Source: Lachnospiraceae bacterium
Lineage (GTDB): Bacteria > Bacillota > Clostridia > Lachnospirales > Lachnospiraceae
Direction: 5' to 3'
Length of the DNA: 64,000 bases
Assembly: GCA_028693165.1 (NCBI GenBank)
Contig: JAQUVX010000015.1
Coordinates: 31,209-95,208 of the forward strand
The position numbers and the translations under genes were made by a program. A model generated the notes under the pieces. That model had not been told where the DNA came from. It saw only the letters and a list, made by a program, of their open reading frames with translations, and made no database searches. Shown piece by piece: positions 41,301 through 52,300 of this stretch (within the stretch, counting starts at the first letter, position 1; each line of letters opens with the position of its first letter).

Positions 41301-43019
41301 TTATAAATGTTCGTTTGTATTATGCGTTATCTGAAACATCTCAAACTCTGCTGGCCGTATCGGCGCAATCCCAATCTCACAGATCAGCCTGCCGTTTAGA
41401 ATATCATCCTGGGTCATGGTAGAGGGACCGATGTTGATAAAGAACGCCTCGTCCGCACTGGAGCCAGCCAGCGCGCCGTTTCTCCACAGGGTGTCCAGGA
41501 ACATGCGAATGGTTCTGTCTGCGCGCGCCCAAAGATTGGCATCATTTGGCTCAAAACTTACCCAGCTTGTTGCAGCACGAATGCTTTCCTTCACGTAGAT
41601 CAAGAGTCTTCGGACGTTGATATATTTCCATGGCGAATCGGAAGACATGGTTCTGGCACCCCAGACACGAATGCCTTGTCCCGGCAGTGAGCGAATCAGA
41701 TTAATTCCTTTTGGACTCACGGTGCTCTGCGTGCCTTCATTATAATCGACACTCAGACCAACACATTGGCGAAGGACTTCGTTGGCCGGTGCCTTGTGTA
41801 CACCGCGAGAACAATCTACACGGGCGTAAACTCCCGCCACAGACGCACTTGGAGGAAAATAGCAGTTCTTTTTCTTGACCGAATCAAACATATTCAGCCA
41901 GGGGTGGTAGATTGCGGCATAGGAAGAGTCAAAATAAGAGCGATGGCGGAGCATTTCATCTGAAGTGTGTGTATCCTGTGGCATATCCAGGATTGCAAAA
42001 CGATTTTCCATGGTTTCACAATGCGCGATCAGGGCACGTTGGATCTCTGGGACTGTCACGCCGGGCATTGCCATGATGCTGACATCATCGATCTCTTTGA
42101 AGGCATGTAAGCCGCTGCGTTTTCCAGGGCCATTATCCTCTCCCAGGAAAAGAGCGGCATCCTCGGCGGGGAAGGTTTTTCCATCCTTTAGAAAGCCGGT
42201 ATATGCGGTATTATCCAAATGGAACTTTGCCATCCAGGCGGAAAGTCCGTTCTCCGCCTCATCTTCTGCGGAAAAAGAGGCATGCAGGAGGATTCCATTT
42301 GCCGTGACCCGGTTCACAAAATCTGCCGCCGCAGGATTCAGCGTGATGCGGTAAGCTTCTTTTATGTCATCACATTTTGCCAGCAGGTCAAAGCCGATTC
42401 GGTGCAACGATATGGAAGGGACCGGGGTGTTGTCCACATAAGGAATCGTAAAGGCGTGTTCCAGCTCAAGTGCTCCGTCGAGGACACGGACGATGCGGTT
42501 GTATTCGTTTCCCTCGCTGGAAACAAGCTCCACAAGATCACCTGCTTCAAATCCGCTGCTGCTTTTTACGCGGAAAATCTGCTGTTTCTCATCTCTTGCT
42601 TCTTCCAGGATATTCGTTTTGAACAGTTGCTGCTTTTCGAGAGAAATCCGAATTTCATTGCCCCACTCGCCGACACTGCCGGCTTCCATATGTAGTCTGA
42701 TACCTTCGTGTGCCAGCTCCATCGCAGCAACGGTATCTTGACTGCTTGCGACACGCATGACATAACAGGAGCTTCCGCCATTTGCAAAAAACTGTTCGAC
42801 TCCATAAGCCAGATAGCGATACTTCACTGAGATATCCAGGTATCTTCCAAACTGATACCCAAAATCGGTCGGACTTTGAATCCGCACCGGCTTTCCGGTA
42901 ACCGGACCGCGCGTTGCGAGTCCGACAAAACCGGCTGTCGAGGTACCGACACCTTCTATTACGTTCCTATCATCGTTAAATTCTTCCACAAATACTCCAG
43001 GAGATAGATATTCTGCCAT
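41301..43019 (-). CDS. Phage-type tail sheath protein, orphan
   Basis: A 572-residue contractile tail sheath protein. It opens YLSPGVFVEEFNDDRNVIEG, then GTSTAGFVGLATRGPVTGKP. The conserved C-terminal half contains YINVRRLLIYVKESIRAATS, followed by VSFEPND and a final beta segment IGIAPIRPAEFEMFQI. ATG 43019 has GAAGGAGG upstream; the frame's earlier start lies before the ribosome site. No tube, baseplate, spike or tape-measure gene is in the window. Either the rest of an injection system lies elsewhere, or the sheath is a domesticated remnant. Confidence 0.87.
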   Translation of the reverse strand: MAEYLSPGVFVEEFNDDRNVIEGVGTSTAGFVGLATRGPVTGKPVRIQSPTDFGYQFGRYLDISVKYRYLAYGVEQFFANGGSSCYVMRVASSQDTVAAMELAHEGIRLHMEAGSVGEWGNEIRISLEKQQLFKTNILEEARDEKQQIFRVKSSSGFEAGDLVELVSSEGNEYNRIVRVLDGALELEHAFTIPYVDNTPVPSISLHRIGFDLLAKCDDIKEAYRITLNPAAADFVNRVTANGILLHASFSAEDEAENGLSAWMAKFHLDNTAYTGFLKDGKTFPAEDAALFLGEDNGPGKRSGLHAFKEIDDVSIMAMPGVTVPEIQRALIAHCETMENRFAILDMPQDTHTSDEMLRHRSYFDSSYAAIYHPWLNMFDSVKKKNCYFPPSASVAGVYARVDCSRGVHKAPANEVLRQCVGLSVDYNEGTQSTVSPKGINLIRSLPGQGIRVWGARTMSSDSPWKYINVRRLLIYVKESIRAATSWVSFEPNDANLWARADRTIRMFLDTLWRNGALAGSSADEAFFINIGPSTMTQDDILNGRLICEIGIAPIRPAEFEMFQITHNTNEHL

Positions 43020-43196
43020 GGCTATGCCTCCTTCTCTGCTATATGATGAATCAAGTATAGCAGTAAGGATTAAAAACAACAAGAATAAATAAGGTGTTGG
43101 AATTCAGGAAACGGCCAACCCTTCTTCTAATTTAAGTTAAAAGTTAATATTATATCATAAAAATCCAGATTGTAAAGAGCGAATTATAGAAACAAA

Positions 43197-43225
43197 TTGA
43201 CTTTTGTCGAGAAAGCTCATATTAT
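43197..43225 (+). promoter_or_regulatory. Promoter of the sensor-kinase operon
   Basis: TTGACT (43197-43202) and TATTAT (43220-43225) are 17 bases apart, about 65 bases before the first start codon. A second TATAAT lies a little downstream. No intercistronic terminator is visible in the next 15 kb. Confidence 0.6.
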
Positions 43226-43291
43226 ATAGGATATAATGGCTTTTATTTTACAATATTTCAGAATTTTGAGGAGAACAGGGGGAATCAGAAT

Positions 43292-45388
43292 ATGTCCGAT
43301 ATGCAGCAAAAGAAAACAATTCTGATTGTTGACGATGTGGAACGAAACCGAGCCATTTTGTCAGAGATCTTTTCGAAATATTACACCATCATCGAAGTTG
43401 ACAACGGAAAAACCGCCTATGAATATATTCTGGCAAATCAGAAGGACATTGACGTGGTTCTGCTCGACTTGGTGATGCCGCTGATGGATGGGTTTCAGCT
43501 GCTCGAAAAAATCAAATGCTGCCCCAGTCTTGCGAACATTCCTGTAATCGTAACCTCCCAGGCAGGAGAGGACAACGAGGCAAAGGCGCTCGAAATGGGC
43601 GCAGCGGATTTTATTGCCAAGCCCTACAACGAAAAAGTGGCATTGAGGCGTGTGGATAATGTGCTTGCAAGCAGTACGGTTGTCAGGCTTGAGGAAGAAA
43701 AAGCAATCTATCAGAGAATGCGGGAAATGGAACAAAAAGCGAAAACAGACGCTTTGACCGGACTGAATAACCGTGCTGAACTGGAAGCACAGATGAATTC
43801 CTTTTTCTCAGGGGGAACGAACTTAAATGCCCTGTTCCTGATTCTTGATATCGATAATTTTAAGCTGGTCAATGACCGGTTCGGCCACACCAAAGGAGAT
43901 GAAGTGCTCCAGAAGGTGGCCCAGATACTTGGCTCCTGTTTTCGTAACGAGGATCTCACCTGCCGCATGGGTGGAGACGAGTTTTCCGCGTTTATCCGCG
44001 GAGAATTTGCACCGGAGGATTTGTCTGTGCGCTTGCAGCGGCTGTGTGAAAAGCTGCGGTTTCAGATTGAAGATATGAGCATCTCCTGTTCGATCGGTGC
44101 CTGTTCCTCCCCTGCCTACGGAAGGGATTATCAGACCCTGTATCAAAACGCGGATATGGCATTGATGACCGCAAAACGGCTTGGCAAAAACCAATATCAG
44201 ATTTTCGGCGAAGACACGCAGCTTCCATCCCATATGCTGCTCTGCAATGTGGACTGGCTGATGGATGAGGCCAGTGATGCGGTTATGGTTTGTGATACAA
44301 GTGATTACAGCCTGCTCTACCTCAATAACGTTGCCTGTGCAATCGCCGGAAAAAGCAAAAAAGAATGTATGGGCCAGACGTGTTACGAAGCCATATGGAA
44401 CCGGACTTCTCCGTGCAGGTACTGTCTTGATTCGGATAAGCCGTCCAATCTTTATCACGAGTATGAGGTTCATCCGGAAGGATCTGACCGCAGCTTTATC
44501 GTAAAAAGCAAGCTTGTGGACTGGGGTGGAAATCTTGCACGGATTCAATATATTCAGGACAACACACACAAAGCGGCGATCGCCAAGAAGATTTCCGATA
44601 TTTCGGCTGATCGCAAACGACTGCTCGATTTAATGCCGGGCGGGATTTTCCGCTACAGCGCAGAAGACGAGTCGTTCGATTTTGTCAGCAAAAATATGCT
44701 GAACATGCTGGGCTATACCCAGGAGCAGTTTGACGAAAAATTCCAACACAAATTTTCGAGACTGGTGTGGCACGAAGACCGGGATCGCGTAGAACGGGAA
44801 ATCGCAGATCAAATAGCTGTGAGCGACACGGATGAGTGCGAATACAGAATTGAGAAGGCAAACGGTGCGCTTTGCTGGGTGCATGATGTGGGGCATCTTG
44901 TTCGCAGCGAAAACGGAAAAGCATGGTTTTATGTGACCATTGTGGATATTACCGCACGTCAGCAGCATCAGGCAGAACTTGAGAATCACCAGGAAATGAT
45001 TCGAATTGCCCTGCTTCATTCCGGGCTGCAATATTGGGAGCATAATCTGCTGACTGATTGCTGCACAAACGGAATCAGGGATGCAGAGTATGGATTTGCA
45101 GATGTAATCCCCAATTACAGCCGTTTCTTAGAAGACAGCGGAACCATTCCGGCGGAATATGTTGAGCTTTACCGCAGGAAACAGCAGGAGCTTTATGATG
45201 GTGCCAAACAGGTGTGTTATGACATTCCGCTCAATGATCCGCAGGGAAATCAAATATGGTGGCGTGTGCGCTGTACGAATCTTTTTGATGCAGCGGGCAG
45301 ACCAGTGAAGACCATCGGCACCGCCGAAAACATTGATCAATTAAAAAAGCTGGAGCAGGCGGCACTGCTCCGAAATAAAAAAGGATAG
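43292..45388 (+). CDS. REC-GGDEF-PAS diguanylate cyclase
   Basis: A 698-residue cytosolic protein. It has an N-terminal receiver (about 8-125, Asp in VVLLDLVMP) and a GGDEF domain (about 150-305) with intact RMGGDEFSAF and DALTGLNNR, so it should make c-di-GMP. Two or three PAS-like domains follow (about 320-430, 445-570 and a weaker one to 690). PAS 1 contains CYEAIWNRTSPCRYC (Cys364, 375, 378). Having PAS after GGDEF is unusual. It is the only evident output protein of the operon. The four kinases downstream could phosphorylate its receiver. Confidence 0.88.
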   Translation: MSDMQQKKTILIVDDVERNRAILSEIFSKYYTIIEVDNGKTAYEYILANQKDIDVVLLDLVMPLMDGFQLLEKIKCCPSLANIPVIVTSQAGEDNEAKALEMGAADFIAKPYNEKVALRRVDNVLASSTVVRLEEEKAIYQRMREMEQKAKTDALTGLNNRAELEAQMNSFFSGGTNLNALFLILDIDNFKLVNDRFGHTKGDEVLQKVAQILGSCFRNEDLTCRMGGDEFSAFIRGEFAPEDLSVRLQRLCEKLRFQIEDMSISCSIGACSSPAYGRDYQTLYQNADMALMTAKRLGKNQYQIFGEDTQLPSHMLLCNVDWLMDEASDAVMVCDTSDYSLLYLNNVACAIAGKSKKECMGQTCYEAIWNRTSPCRYCLDSDKPSNLYHEYEVHPEGSDRSFIVKSKLVDWGGNLARIQYIQDNTHKAAIAKKISDISADRKRLLDLMPGGIFRYSAEDESFDFVSKNMLNMLGYTQEQFDEKFQHKFSRLVWHEDRDRVEREIADQIAVSDTDECEYRIEKANGALCWVHDVGHLVRSENGKAWFYVTIVDITARQQHQAELENHQEMIRIALLHSGLQYWEHNLLTDCCTNGIRDAEYGFADVIPNYSRFLEDSGTIPAEYVELYRRKQQELYDGAKQVCYDIPLNDPQGNQIWWRVRCTNLFDAAGRPVKTIGTAENIDQLKKLEQAALLRNKKG

Positions 45389-45398
45389 AGGCGGCAAT

Positions 45399-48300
45399 AT
45401 GGACACGAAATTAACGATGCTCATTGTCGATGACATGGAAGCAAACAGGGTGACCATGACGGTTGCTTTTTCTGAAGAATACAACATTTTATATGCTGAA
45501 AATGGGCAAGAAGCCATCGATGTCATCCAAAAGCACGGCAAGGAGATCTCAGTCATTCTGCTGGATATTTGTATGCCGGTGGTGGATGGGATGGGGGTAC
45601 TCAAGTGGCTGAAGGGCAGCACCTTTCACCAGATTCCGGTGATTGCGGTAACCGCAGAGGAAAGTGGTCAGCTGGAGGCGCTGGAAAACGGAGCGGCAGA
45701 TTTCATTGCAATGCCGACAGATAAAAGAATCCTACAAGCACGCATAAAAAACGTGCTTGGTTGCTGTGCGCCTGAAATGACGCAGCTGTATGCCGGTCTG
45801 GTCAATGAATCGCGGAGTGCCATTTATGTCAGTGATACAGCGAATTATGATTTGCTGTACATTAACCAGAGAGGTCTTGATTTGATGGGAGGGAGCCGCG
45901 CGGCCTGCACAGGAAAAAAGTGTTATGAGGCCTTGTTTCATCGGACAAGCCCCTGTGAATTCTGCAAAATCGGTTCGATGCATCACGATCAGTTTACGGA
46001 AAGAGAATTCCCGTATTCCCGGGATGGCAACATCTATCATTTGAGGGGAAAGCTGACTGATTGGAATGGACTTGAGGCACATGTTGAATACATCGAAGAT
46101 GTGACGCAAAGAAAAAAAGCGGAGCTGGAAAACAAGAAGCTGATGGAACAGCTCGCCTCTGTCATTGAGCATGTGCCGGGTGGTATGTGCCTGTATCACG
46201 TGGACCAAAACGGAATCCATCCGCTTGTTCACAATCAGGCCTTCTATGAAATTTTTGGTTATTCCACGGATAATGTGAAATCGGTACAGCAGCAGACAAG
46301 CTACTTAAATGTGCATCCGGATGACCTTGCAAAGCTTCAGTCAAAGATGAACGAAGCGATCCGGACATCGTCTCCGGTAAGCCACACCTACCGTGTGTGG
46401 AATGACGGCAGCAAGGAATATATCTGGATCTATCTGAATGCCATGATCATAGACCAGCCGGACGGCACAAAGCTTTGCTATGTGAGCTATACCGATGTAA
46501 GCGAAGAACGCAGGATTCAGCAGCAGCTCATCCAGGCAAAAGACGAGATGCAGCTGTTGATGAAAAAAGAAGAGGAAGCACTAAACAGCTACCGAACCTT
46601 AGTCAATACCGTTCCCGGCGGAATTGCGCTGTACAAGATCGACGGTGATAAAGTGAAAGTACCATTTTACAGCGATGGATTGTGTACATTGTCAGGCTAT
46701 GCGAGAGAAGAGCTGGAAGTGATTTGTGAAGATGACGTGATGGCGCTGATCGAGCAGGATGATGTTTCCTCACTTCGCGAAGCCATTAAAGATGTGGCTC
46801 ACAATTACTCAAGTATGGATTTGACCTATCGCATCCGCACAAAATCCGGTAAGCCATGCTGGGTTAATATGCGCAGCACTTATTTGAGAAGTGAACATGG
46901 AAAACCTGTTTTTCATGCTGTATTTATCGATGTGGATAGAATAAAAACCATCGAAGAATCAGAGAAAGAACAGCAGCTGCGTTATCAGGTGGCGATCAGA
47001 AGCTCCGGAATCAATGTGTGGGAATATGATATTCAGAGAGATTTACTGACCGTCGTATCAAATTCTTCTCGAATCAAGCAAAATTGCTTTACGATTGAAA
47101 ACTACATTCGTTCAACGGTAGAAAACGGATACGTGAGAGAAGACTGCCTTGAGACTTTTTACAGTGTTTTTGAACGGCTGCGGAATGGTGCGAAAGAAGT
47201 AAGCGAAGATATCTGGTATAAAACCACGGACGAAGCCGGCTGGTGGTGCGAACGCGTCATTTATACTACGGTATTTGATGAAAAAGGGACTCCGGTCAAG
47301 GCATTCGGTGCCGGCAGAGATGTGACCCGCGAAAAAGAGGCAATCAAGAAGTTTGATGAAGAAATGTCCTACCGCTCTGCCTTACAGCAAACCATCATCG
47401 CCTCCCTGAAAATCAATCTGACGCGGAATACGATTATCGAAGGAAACAGTCCGTTCCGCGTGATCAGTGAGCTTATAGAGAGCAATGATGCAGACCTGTA
47501 TTTCTCAAAAACCGCGGACTATTTTCTCGGCGAAAAAAGCAAAGAAGAATATAGAACCACCTTTAACCGCCATTCGCTGCTGGGTTATTTTAACCGCGGA
47601 GATTATTCGATTTCCATGGAATCTACCCGCGTTTTTGATACCAATAAAATATATTGGATCAAATACAATGTCCATCTCATGAGAAATCCGGAAACAAAAG
47701 AAATTTTTGCTTTTATTGTGGCGAATGATACAACCGATGAACAAGTGATGAAATCGATAATGGAAACCATCGCCAGAACGGATTATGACTTTTTTGTTGT
47801 CGTGAACGGCGCAAGCGATACCGCCGTCGATTATACGGTGAATTCCGAAAAACGACTTTTTACGGAGGATCAGCCGTTTCAGGAACACAACGAGATGTTG
47901 ATCCGGCAGGTTGTCTGCGCAGAAGACGTGGAGCGCGTTGTGGAAGAATGCCGCATCTCCAATGTTTTAAAGAAGATTGGAAATGGAAATGTACATAAAT
48001 TTGATTTTAATATGCGGGACAAAAACGGCGAGATTCGCCGCAAACAGCTGCAGCTGACCTTGATTAGCCAGGATCGAAAAGCATATCTGATGACACGCAT
48101 TGATGTAACCAGTGTATACGAGGAGCAAATGCGGCATCAGAAAGAGCTGGAGAAGGCACTGATTTCTGCAAAGCAGGCCAACCATGCAAAATCAGAATTT
48201 CTGGCACGCATGAGCCATGATATCCGCACACCCATGAATGCGATTATTGGCATGACTGAGCTTGCCAGGTATGAAACGAATTCTCCTAAGACAGTTGAAT

Positions 48301-49349
48301 ACTTACAGAGCATTGATGCTTCCAGCCATTTTTTGCTGGGGCTGATCAATGATATCCTCGATCTGAGTAAAATTGAAAGCGGTAAAATCAAGCTTCAGGA
48401 AGAACCCTATAGACTGGAAGAGTTCAAACGCAATATCAAAACCGTCATTTTTCCGTTGATAGAGGCAAAGCATATTGACTTTGTGATGAATATAAACTGC
48501 GATGCCGACTGTATTATCACGGACAAGCTCCGGTTTACCCAGATCTATTTTAATTTGCTGTCCAATGCGGTCAAGTTTACGCCCGAAGGCGGCCGTATTG
48601 AATTTTTCAGTGAGCATATCCCTGACCGCGACGGTAAATACGGGCTGCGATGCAGCATTCGTGACAATGGCATCGGCATGAGCCGTGCATTCCAAAAGCA
48701 CCTTTTCGAGCCATTTTCCCAGGAGAACAGAGGGTCGAATTCTGCCCAGCCGGGCACAGGACTGGGGCTTGCGATTGTGAAAAATCTGGTCGAAGCGATG
48801 GGCGGTTCGATCAAAGTATCCAGTACCATGGGAAAAGGCACGGAATTTACCGTGGAAAGCTATGTCAAGACGGTGCAGATGAACGAAACGGATGCAATCG
48901 CCTCAAGCGATTTGGAAGTTAATTTATCGGGAGCAAGCATTCTTCTGGTGGAAGACAATCATCTGAATGTTGTGGTTGCAAAGCGCCTTCTTGAACGAAA
49001 GGGGTGCATCGTGGACGTGGCGGCCAACGGTCAGCAGGCCGTGCAGCGGTTCTCGGAAAACGCTGAATTTTATTATGATGCAGTTCTCATGGATGTGCGC
49101 ATGCCGGTTATGAATGGCCTTGAGGCAACGGAACAAATCCGTGCCCTTGAGCGCGCCGACGCAAAAACGATCCCCATCATCGCGATGACAGCAGATGCCT
49201 TTGTGGAGGATCGGGACAAAACAAAAAATGCGGGGATGGACGCACACTTGTCCAAACCGATTGATTCAAAACTGTTATACCGCACACTTTATTCATTTAT
49301 TAATAAGAACAAGGCGGTAAAGAAGGAGGATGTGCGAAATGACAGATAA
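45399..49349 (+). CDS. REC-multi-PAS hybrid histidine kinase
   Basis: A 1316-residue protein without membrane segments. Order: receiver (5-120, VILLDICMPV), a PAS with CYEALFHRTSPCEFC (Cys175, 186, 189), then four to five further PAS-like units to about 920. HisKA follows with SRMSHDIRTPMN-type sequence (ARMSHDIRTPMNAI, His near 940), then HATPase (NLLSNAVKFTPEGG near 1050, GTGLGLAIVKN) and a C-terminal receiver (Asp in AVLMDVRMPV near 1231). It starts ten bases after the previous stop and overlaps the next gene by 11 bases. An N-terminal receiver in front of PAS units makes it a phosphorelay integrator. Confidence 0.88.
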   Translation: MDTKLTMLIVDDMEANRVTMTVAFSEEYNILYAENGQEAIDVIQKHGKEISVILLDICMPVVDGMGVLKWLKGSTFHQIPVIAVTAEESGQLEALENGAADFIAMPTDKRILQARIKNVLGCCAPEMTQLYAGLVNESRSAIYVSDTANYDLLYINQRGLDLMGGSRAACTGKKCYEALFHRTSPCEFCKIGSMHHDQFTEREFPYSRDGNIYHLRGKLTDWNGLEAHVEYIEDVTQRKKAELENKKLMEQLASVIEHVPGGMCLYHVDQNGIHPLVHNQAFYEIFGYSTDNVKSVQQQTSYLNVHPDDLAKLQSKMNEAIRTSSPVSHTYRVWNDGSKEYIWIYLNAMIIDQPDGTKLCYVSYTDVSEERRIQQQLIQAKDEMQLLMKKEEEALNSYRTLVNTVPGGIALYKIDGDKVKVPFYSDGLCTLSGYAREELEVICEDDVMALIEQDDVSSLREAIKDVAHNYSSMDLTYRIRTKSGKPCWVNMRSTYLRSEHGKPVFHAVFIDVDRIKTIEESEKEQQLRYQVAIRSSGINVWEYDIQRDLLTVVSNSSRIKQNCFTIENYIRSTVENGYVREDCLETFYSVFERLRNGAKEVSEDIWYKTTDEAGWWCERVIYTTVFDEKGTPVKAFGAGRDVTREKEAIKKFDEEMSYRSALQQTIIASLKINLTRNTIIEGNSPFRVISELIESNDADLYFSKTADYFLGEKSKEEYRTTFNRHSLLGYFNRGDYSISMESTRVFDTNKIYWIKYNVHLMRNPETKEIFAFIVANDTTDEQVMKSIMETIARTDYDFFVVVNGASDTAVDYTVNSEKRLFTEDQPFQEHNEMLIRQVVCAEDVERVVEECRISNVLKKIGNGNVHKFDFNMRDKNGEIRRKQLQLTLISQDRKAYLMTRIDVTSVYEEQMRHQKELEKALISAKQANHAKSEFLARMSHDIRTPMNAIIGMTELARYETNSPKTVEYLQSIDASSHFLLGLINDILDLSKIESGKIKLQEEPYRLEEFKRNIKTVIFPLIEAKHIDFVMNINCDADCIITDKLRFTQIYFNLLSNAVKFTPEGGRIEFFSEHIPDRDGKYGLRCSIRDNGIGMSRAFQKHLFEPFSQENRGSNSAQPGTGLGLAIVKNLVEAMGGSIKVSSTMGKGTEFTVESYVKTVQMNETDAIASSDLEVNLSGASILLVEDNHLNVVVAKRLLERKGCIVDVAANGQQAVQRFSENAEFYYDAVLMDVRMPVMNGLEATEQIRALERADAKTIPIIAMTADAFVEDRDKTKNAGMDAHLSKPIDSKLLYRTLYSFINKNKAVKKEDVRNDR

Positions 49350-52300
49350 GCAAGTTGAACTGGAAAAGCCATGGAATGAGGAGGAATGCAGGCACGAGCT
49401 GGAGTTGTACCGTGCCTCCCGGCTCGGCGGCGTTTTTACCGTTGTGGTAGATGAATACTTTACCCTGCTTTATGGAAATGACAAATATTTCCACATGCAC
49501 GGATACACCAAGGAGAGCATGGCGGCACGTCTTCACAATCATTGTGTGGAATATGTGCACCCCGAAGATCTCCCGGCAGTGATGCAGACCATCAACGATA
49601 CCCTGGCGGCCGGCCGTGATTATGCGGAATGGGTGATGCGTGTGATTACCGGCACTGGAGTGATCCGCTATATTCTTTGCAGCGGACTTTTCAGCACGGC
49701 CGATGATGGCAGGACGATCATGGAAGGCGTGGTTATGGATATCACCAGGCAGAAGGAGACGGAGGAGGCGCTGCGGCTCAGTGAGGAGAAATTCCGCATT
49801 GCCACCGAGAACTCGGACGTGTCTTTTTGGTCCTACAACCTTCTGACCAAAGAAATCATTCAGACCCCAGCTTCCCAAATGCGCCATGGATACGAGGAAA
49901 TCGTGACAGACGTTCCAGATTCGGTCATTCAATCGGGTTTTGTCCGCCAGGATTCGGTGAAGGCGTTTACAGAATTGTACGAGCATCTGCAGCAGGGTGC
50001 CAAAACGTGCTCTGCCGATATTTGGTTCCGTACCCCTGACAAAAAGGGGTGGTGGTGCGAGCACATTGATTATGCCAACGTGTTTGACAAAAACGGACGG
50101 CCTGTCTGCGCCTATGCAGTGGGTAAGGATGTAACATCGGTCAAGCTGGCGGAACAGCGGTACAATGAAGAACTGGCATATTCAAAAGCAATTCAGCACA
50201 GACGGCTGCTGGCGAAGGCCCGTTCGAATATGACACAAAATATTGTGGAATCCTACATCGCGAAAGACTATGTGAGCGTGATGACGGAGGGTGTTTCATA
50301 TTCTGTTGGCATGGAAGACCTGGCACAAACAGCCTTTACCGAAGAGCAGCAGGAGCAGGTTCGGCAGATGCTCAGCCGTGACCGGGTACTGAAGGCATTT
50401 GATCAGGGTGACACGCAGTATTCCTTTGATTATCAGCGAAAGACCCAGGATGGAACCATCATTTGGGTGAATACCACCGTGAAGTCCTACCAAAATCAGC
50501 AGACCAAAGATATTATGTCCTTTATGTACACCTATGATATCAATGAGGAAAAAATCAAGGATGGGATTATTCAGGCTGTTTCCGAAATTGAGCACGATTT
50601 TGTTGCCTTTGTGGACTTAAAAAACAACCGATACCTGATGTATCTTGGAAATAAAGAAAATGGTCCGCTGCCGGAGAAATCCAGCGATGACTATATGACA
50701 ACGATGACACAGACCAACCGCGAAATCGTGATTGCTGAGGATGCGGAGCGCATCAACCACGATATGATGCCGGAGACGATCAAAAAAAATCTGGAAAAGA
50801 AACGCGTGTATTCCACCGTTTGTGGAATCCGTCACACCGATGGAGGTGTCCGCCAAAAAAGAATACAATACGCCTATCTGGATCGGCTGAGTGAGCAGGT
50901 TGTGATTACGCGGAGCGATGTCACAGAGCTGTTCAACCAGCAAAGGCAGCAGCACGATATGCTGCAGACCGCCCTCCTTGCCGCAGAGCAGGCGAACAGC
51001 GCAAAAAGCGATTTCCTCTCGCGCATGAGCCATGAAATTCGCACACCGATGAACGCGATTATCGGAATGTCCACCATCGCGGCACAGTCCATCGGGGATG
51101 ATGCCCAGGTGGCGGACTGCATCAGTAAAATTGGAATTTCCTCACGCTTTTTGCTCTCGCTCATCAACGATATCTTAGACATGAGCAGAATTGAAAGCGG
51201 CAAGGTGCTGCTTAAAAATGAAAAGATTCCGTTTGAAGAATTTTTGAATGGAATCAACTCCATTTGCTACAACCAGGCCGCTGCAAAAAATATCGACTAT
51301 GAAAACATTGTGGATGCCAGCGTGGAGGATTACTACATGGGGGATGCGATGAAGCTTCAGCAGGTGATCATCAACATCCTTTCCAATGCCATCAAATTCA
51401 CTCCCGAACACGGGAAAGTATCCATCAGTGTCCGCCAGATGAAAAAGCAAAAGAACGATGCGGTGCTGCGTTTTGTAATCAACGACACAGGCTGCGGGAT
51501 CACGGAGGAGTATCTTCCACATTTGTTTGAACCGTTTTCACAGGAGGATTCCGGCACGACTGCGATGTATGGAGGCACAGGACTTGGCCTTGCAATCTGT
51601 AAAAACCTCGTTGCGATGATGGACGGTACGATTGCGGTACGCAGCATCAAGGGCGTGGGCAGTGAATTCACCATAGATGTGAAGCTCGGCATTACGGAAG
51701 AGACAAAAACAAGATATGCCAGGAAACAGCACTATAATTTTGCGGAGCTGAAAGCACTGGTGGTGGATGACGATGTTGTGGTTTGCGAGCAGGCGGTCAT
51801 CACCTTAAAGGAAATCGGTGTAAAATCGGAATGGGTAGACAGCGGACACAAGGCCGTGGCACGCGTGAAAGAAAAGTGGGCCAACAAAGAATACTTTGAC
51901 CTGGTTCTGATCGATTGGAAAATGCCCGAAATGGACGGAATCGAAACCGCAAAACAAATTCGTAAAATCGTCGGCCCGGAGGTTACCATCATTATTATGA
52001 CGGCCTATGACTGGGCGGCAATCGAGCATGAAGCAAAGCTGGCGGGCGTCAACCTGCTGATGAGCAAGCCGATGTTTAAATCCTCTCTCATCTCCGCCTT
52101 TGAAAAAGCGTTCTGCGAAAAGCAGGATGAAACGGAAATCAAGCAGGATTTTAATTTTGAGGGGAAAAGAGTGCTTTTGGTGGAGGATCATCCTCTGAAC
52201 GTGGAGGTTGCCAAAAAGCTGTTGGAGCGCAAGGGCTTTTTGGTTGAGCACGCAGAAAATGGAGTGCAGGCTGTGGAAATGTATGCCAAAACACCCGAAA

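Noticed and set aside
42219-42695. A long frame antisense to the tail sheath gene
   Set aside because: It has no ribosome site or protein pattern and is explained by the codon bias of the sheath gene on the other strand.
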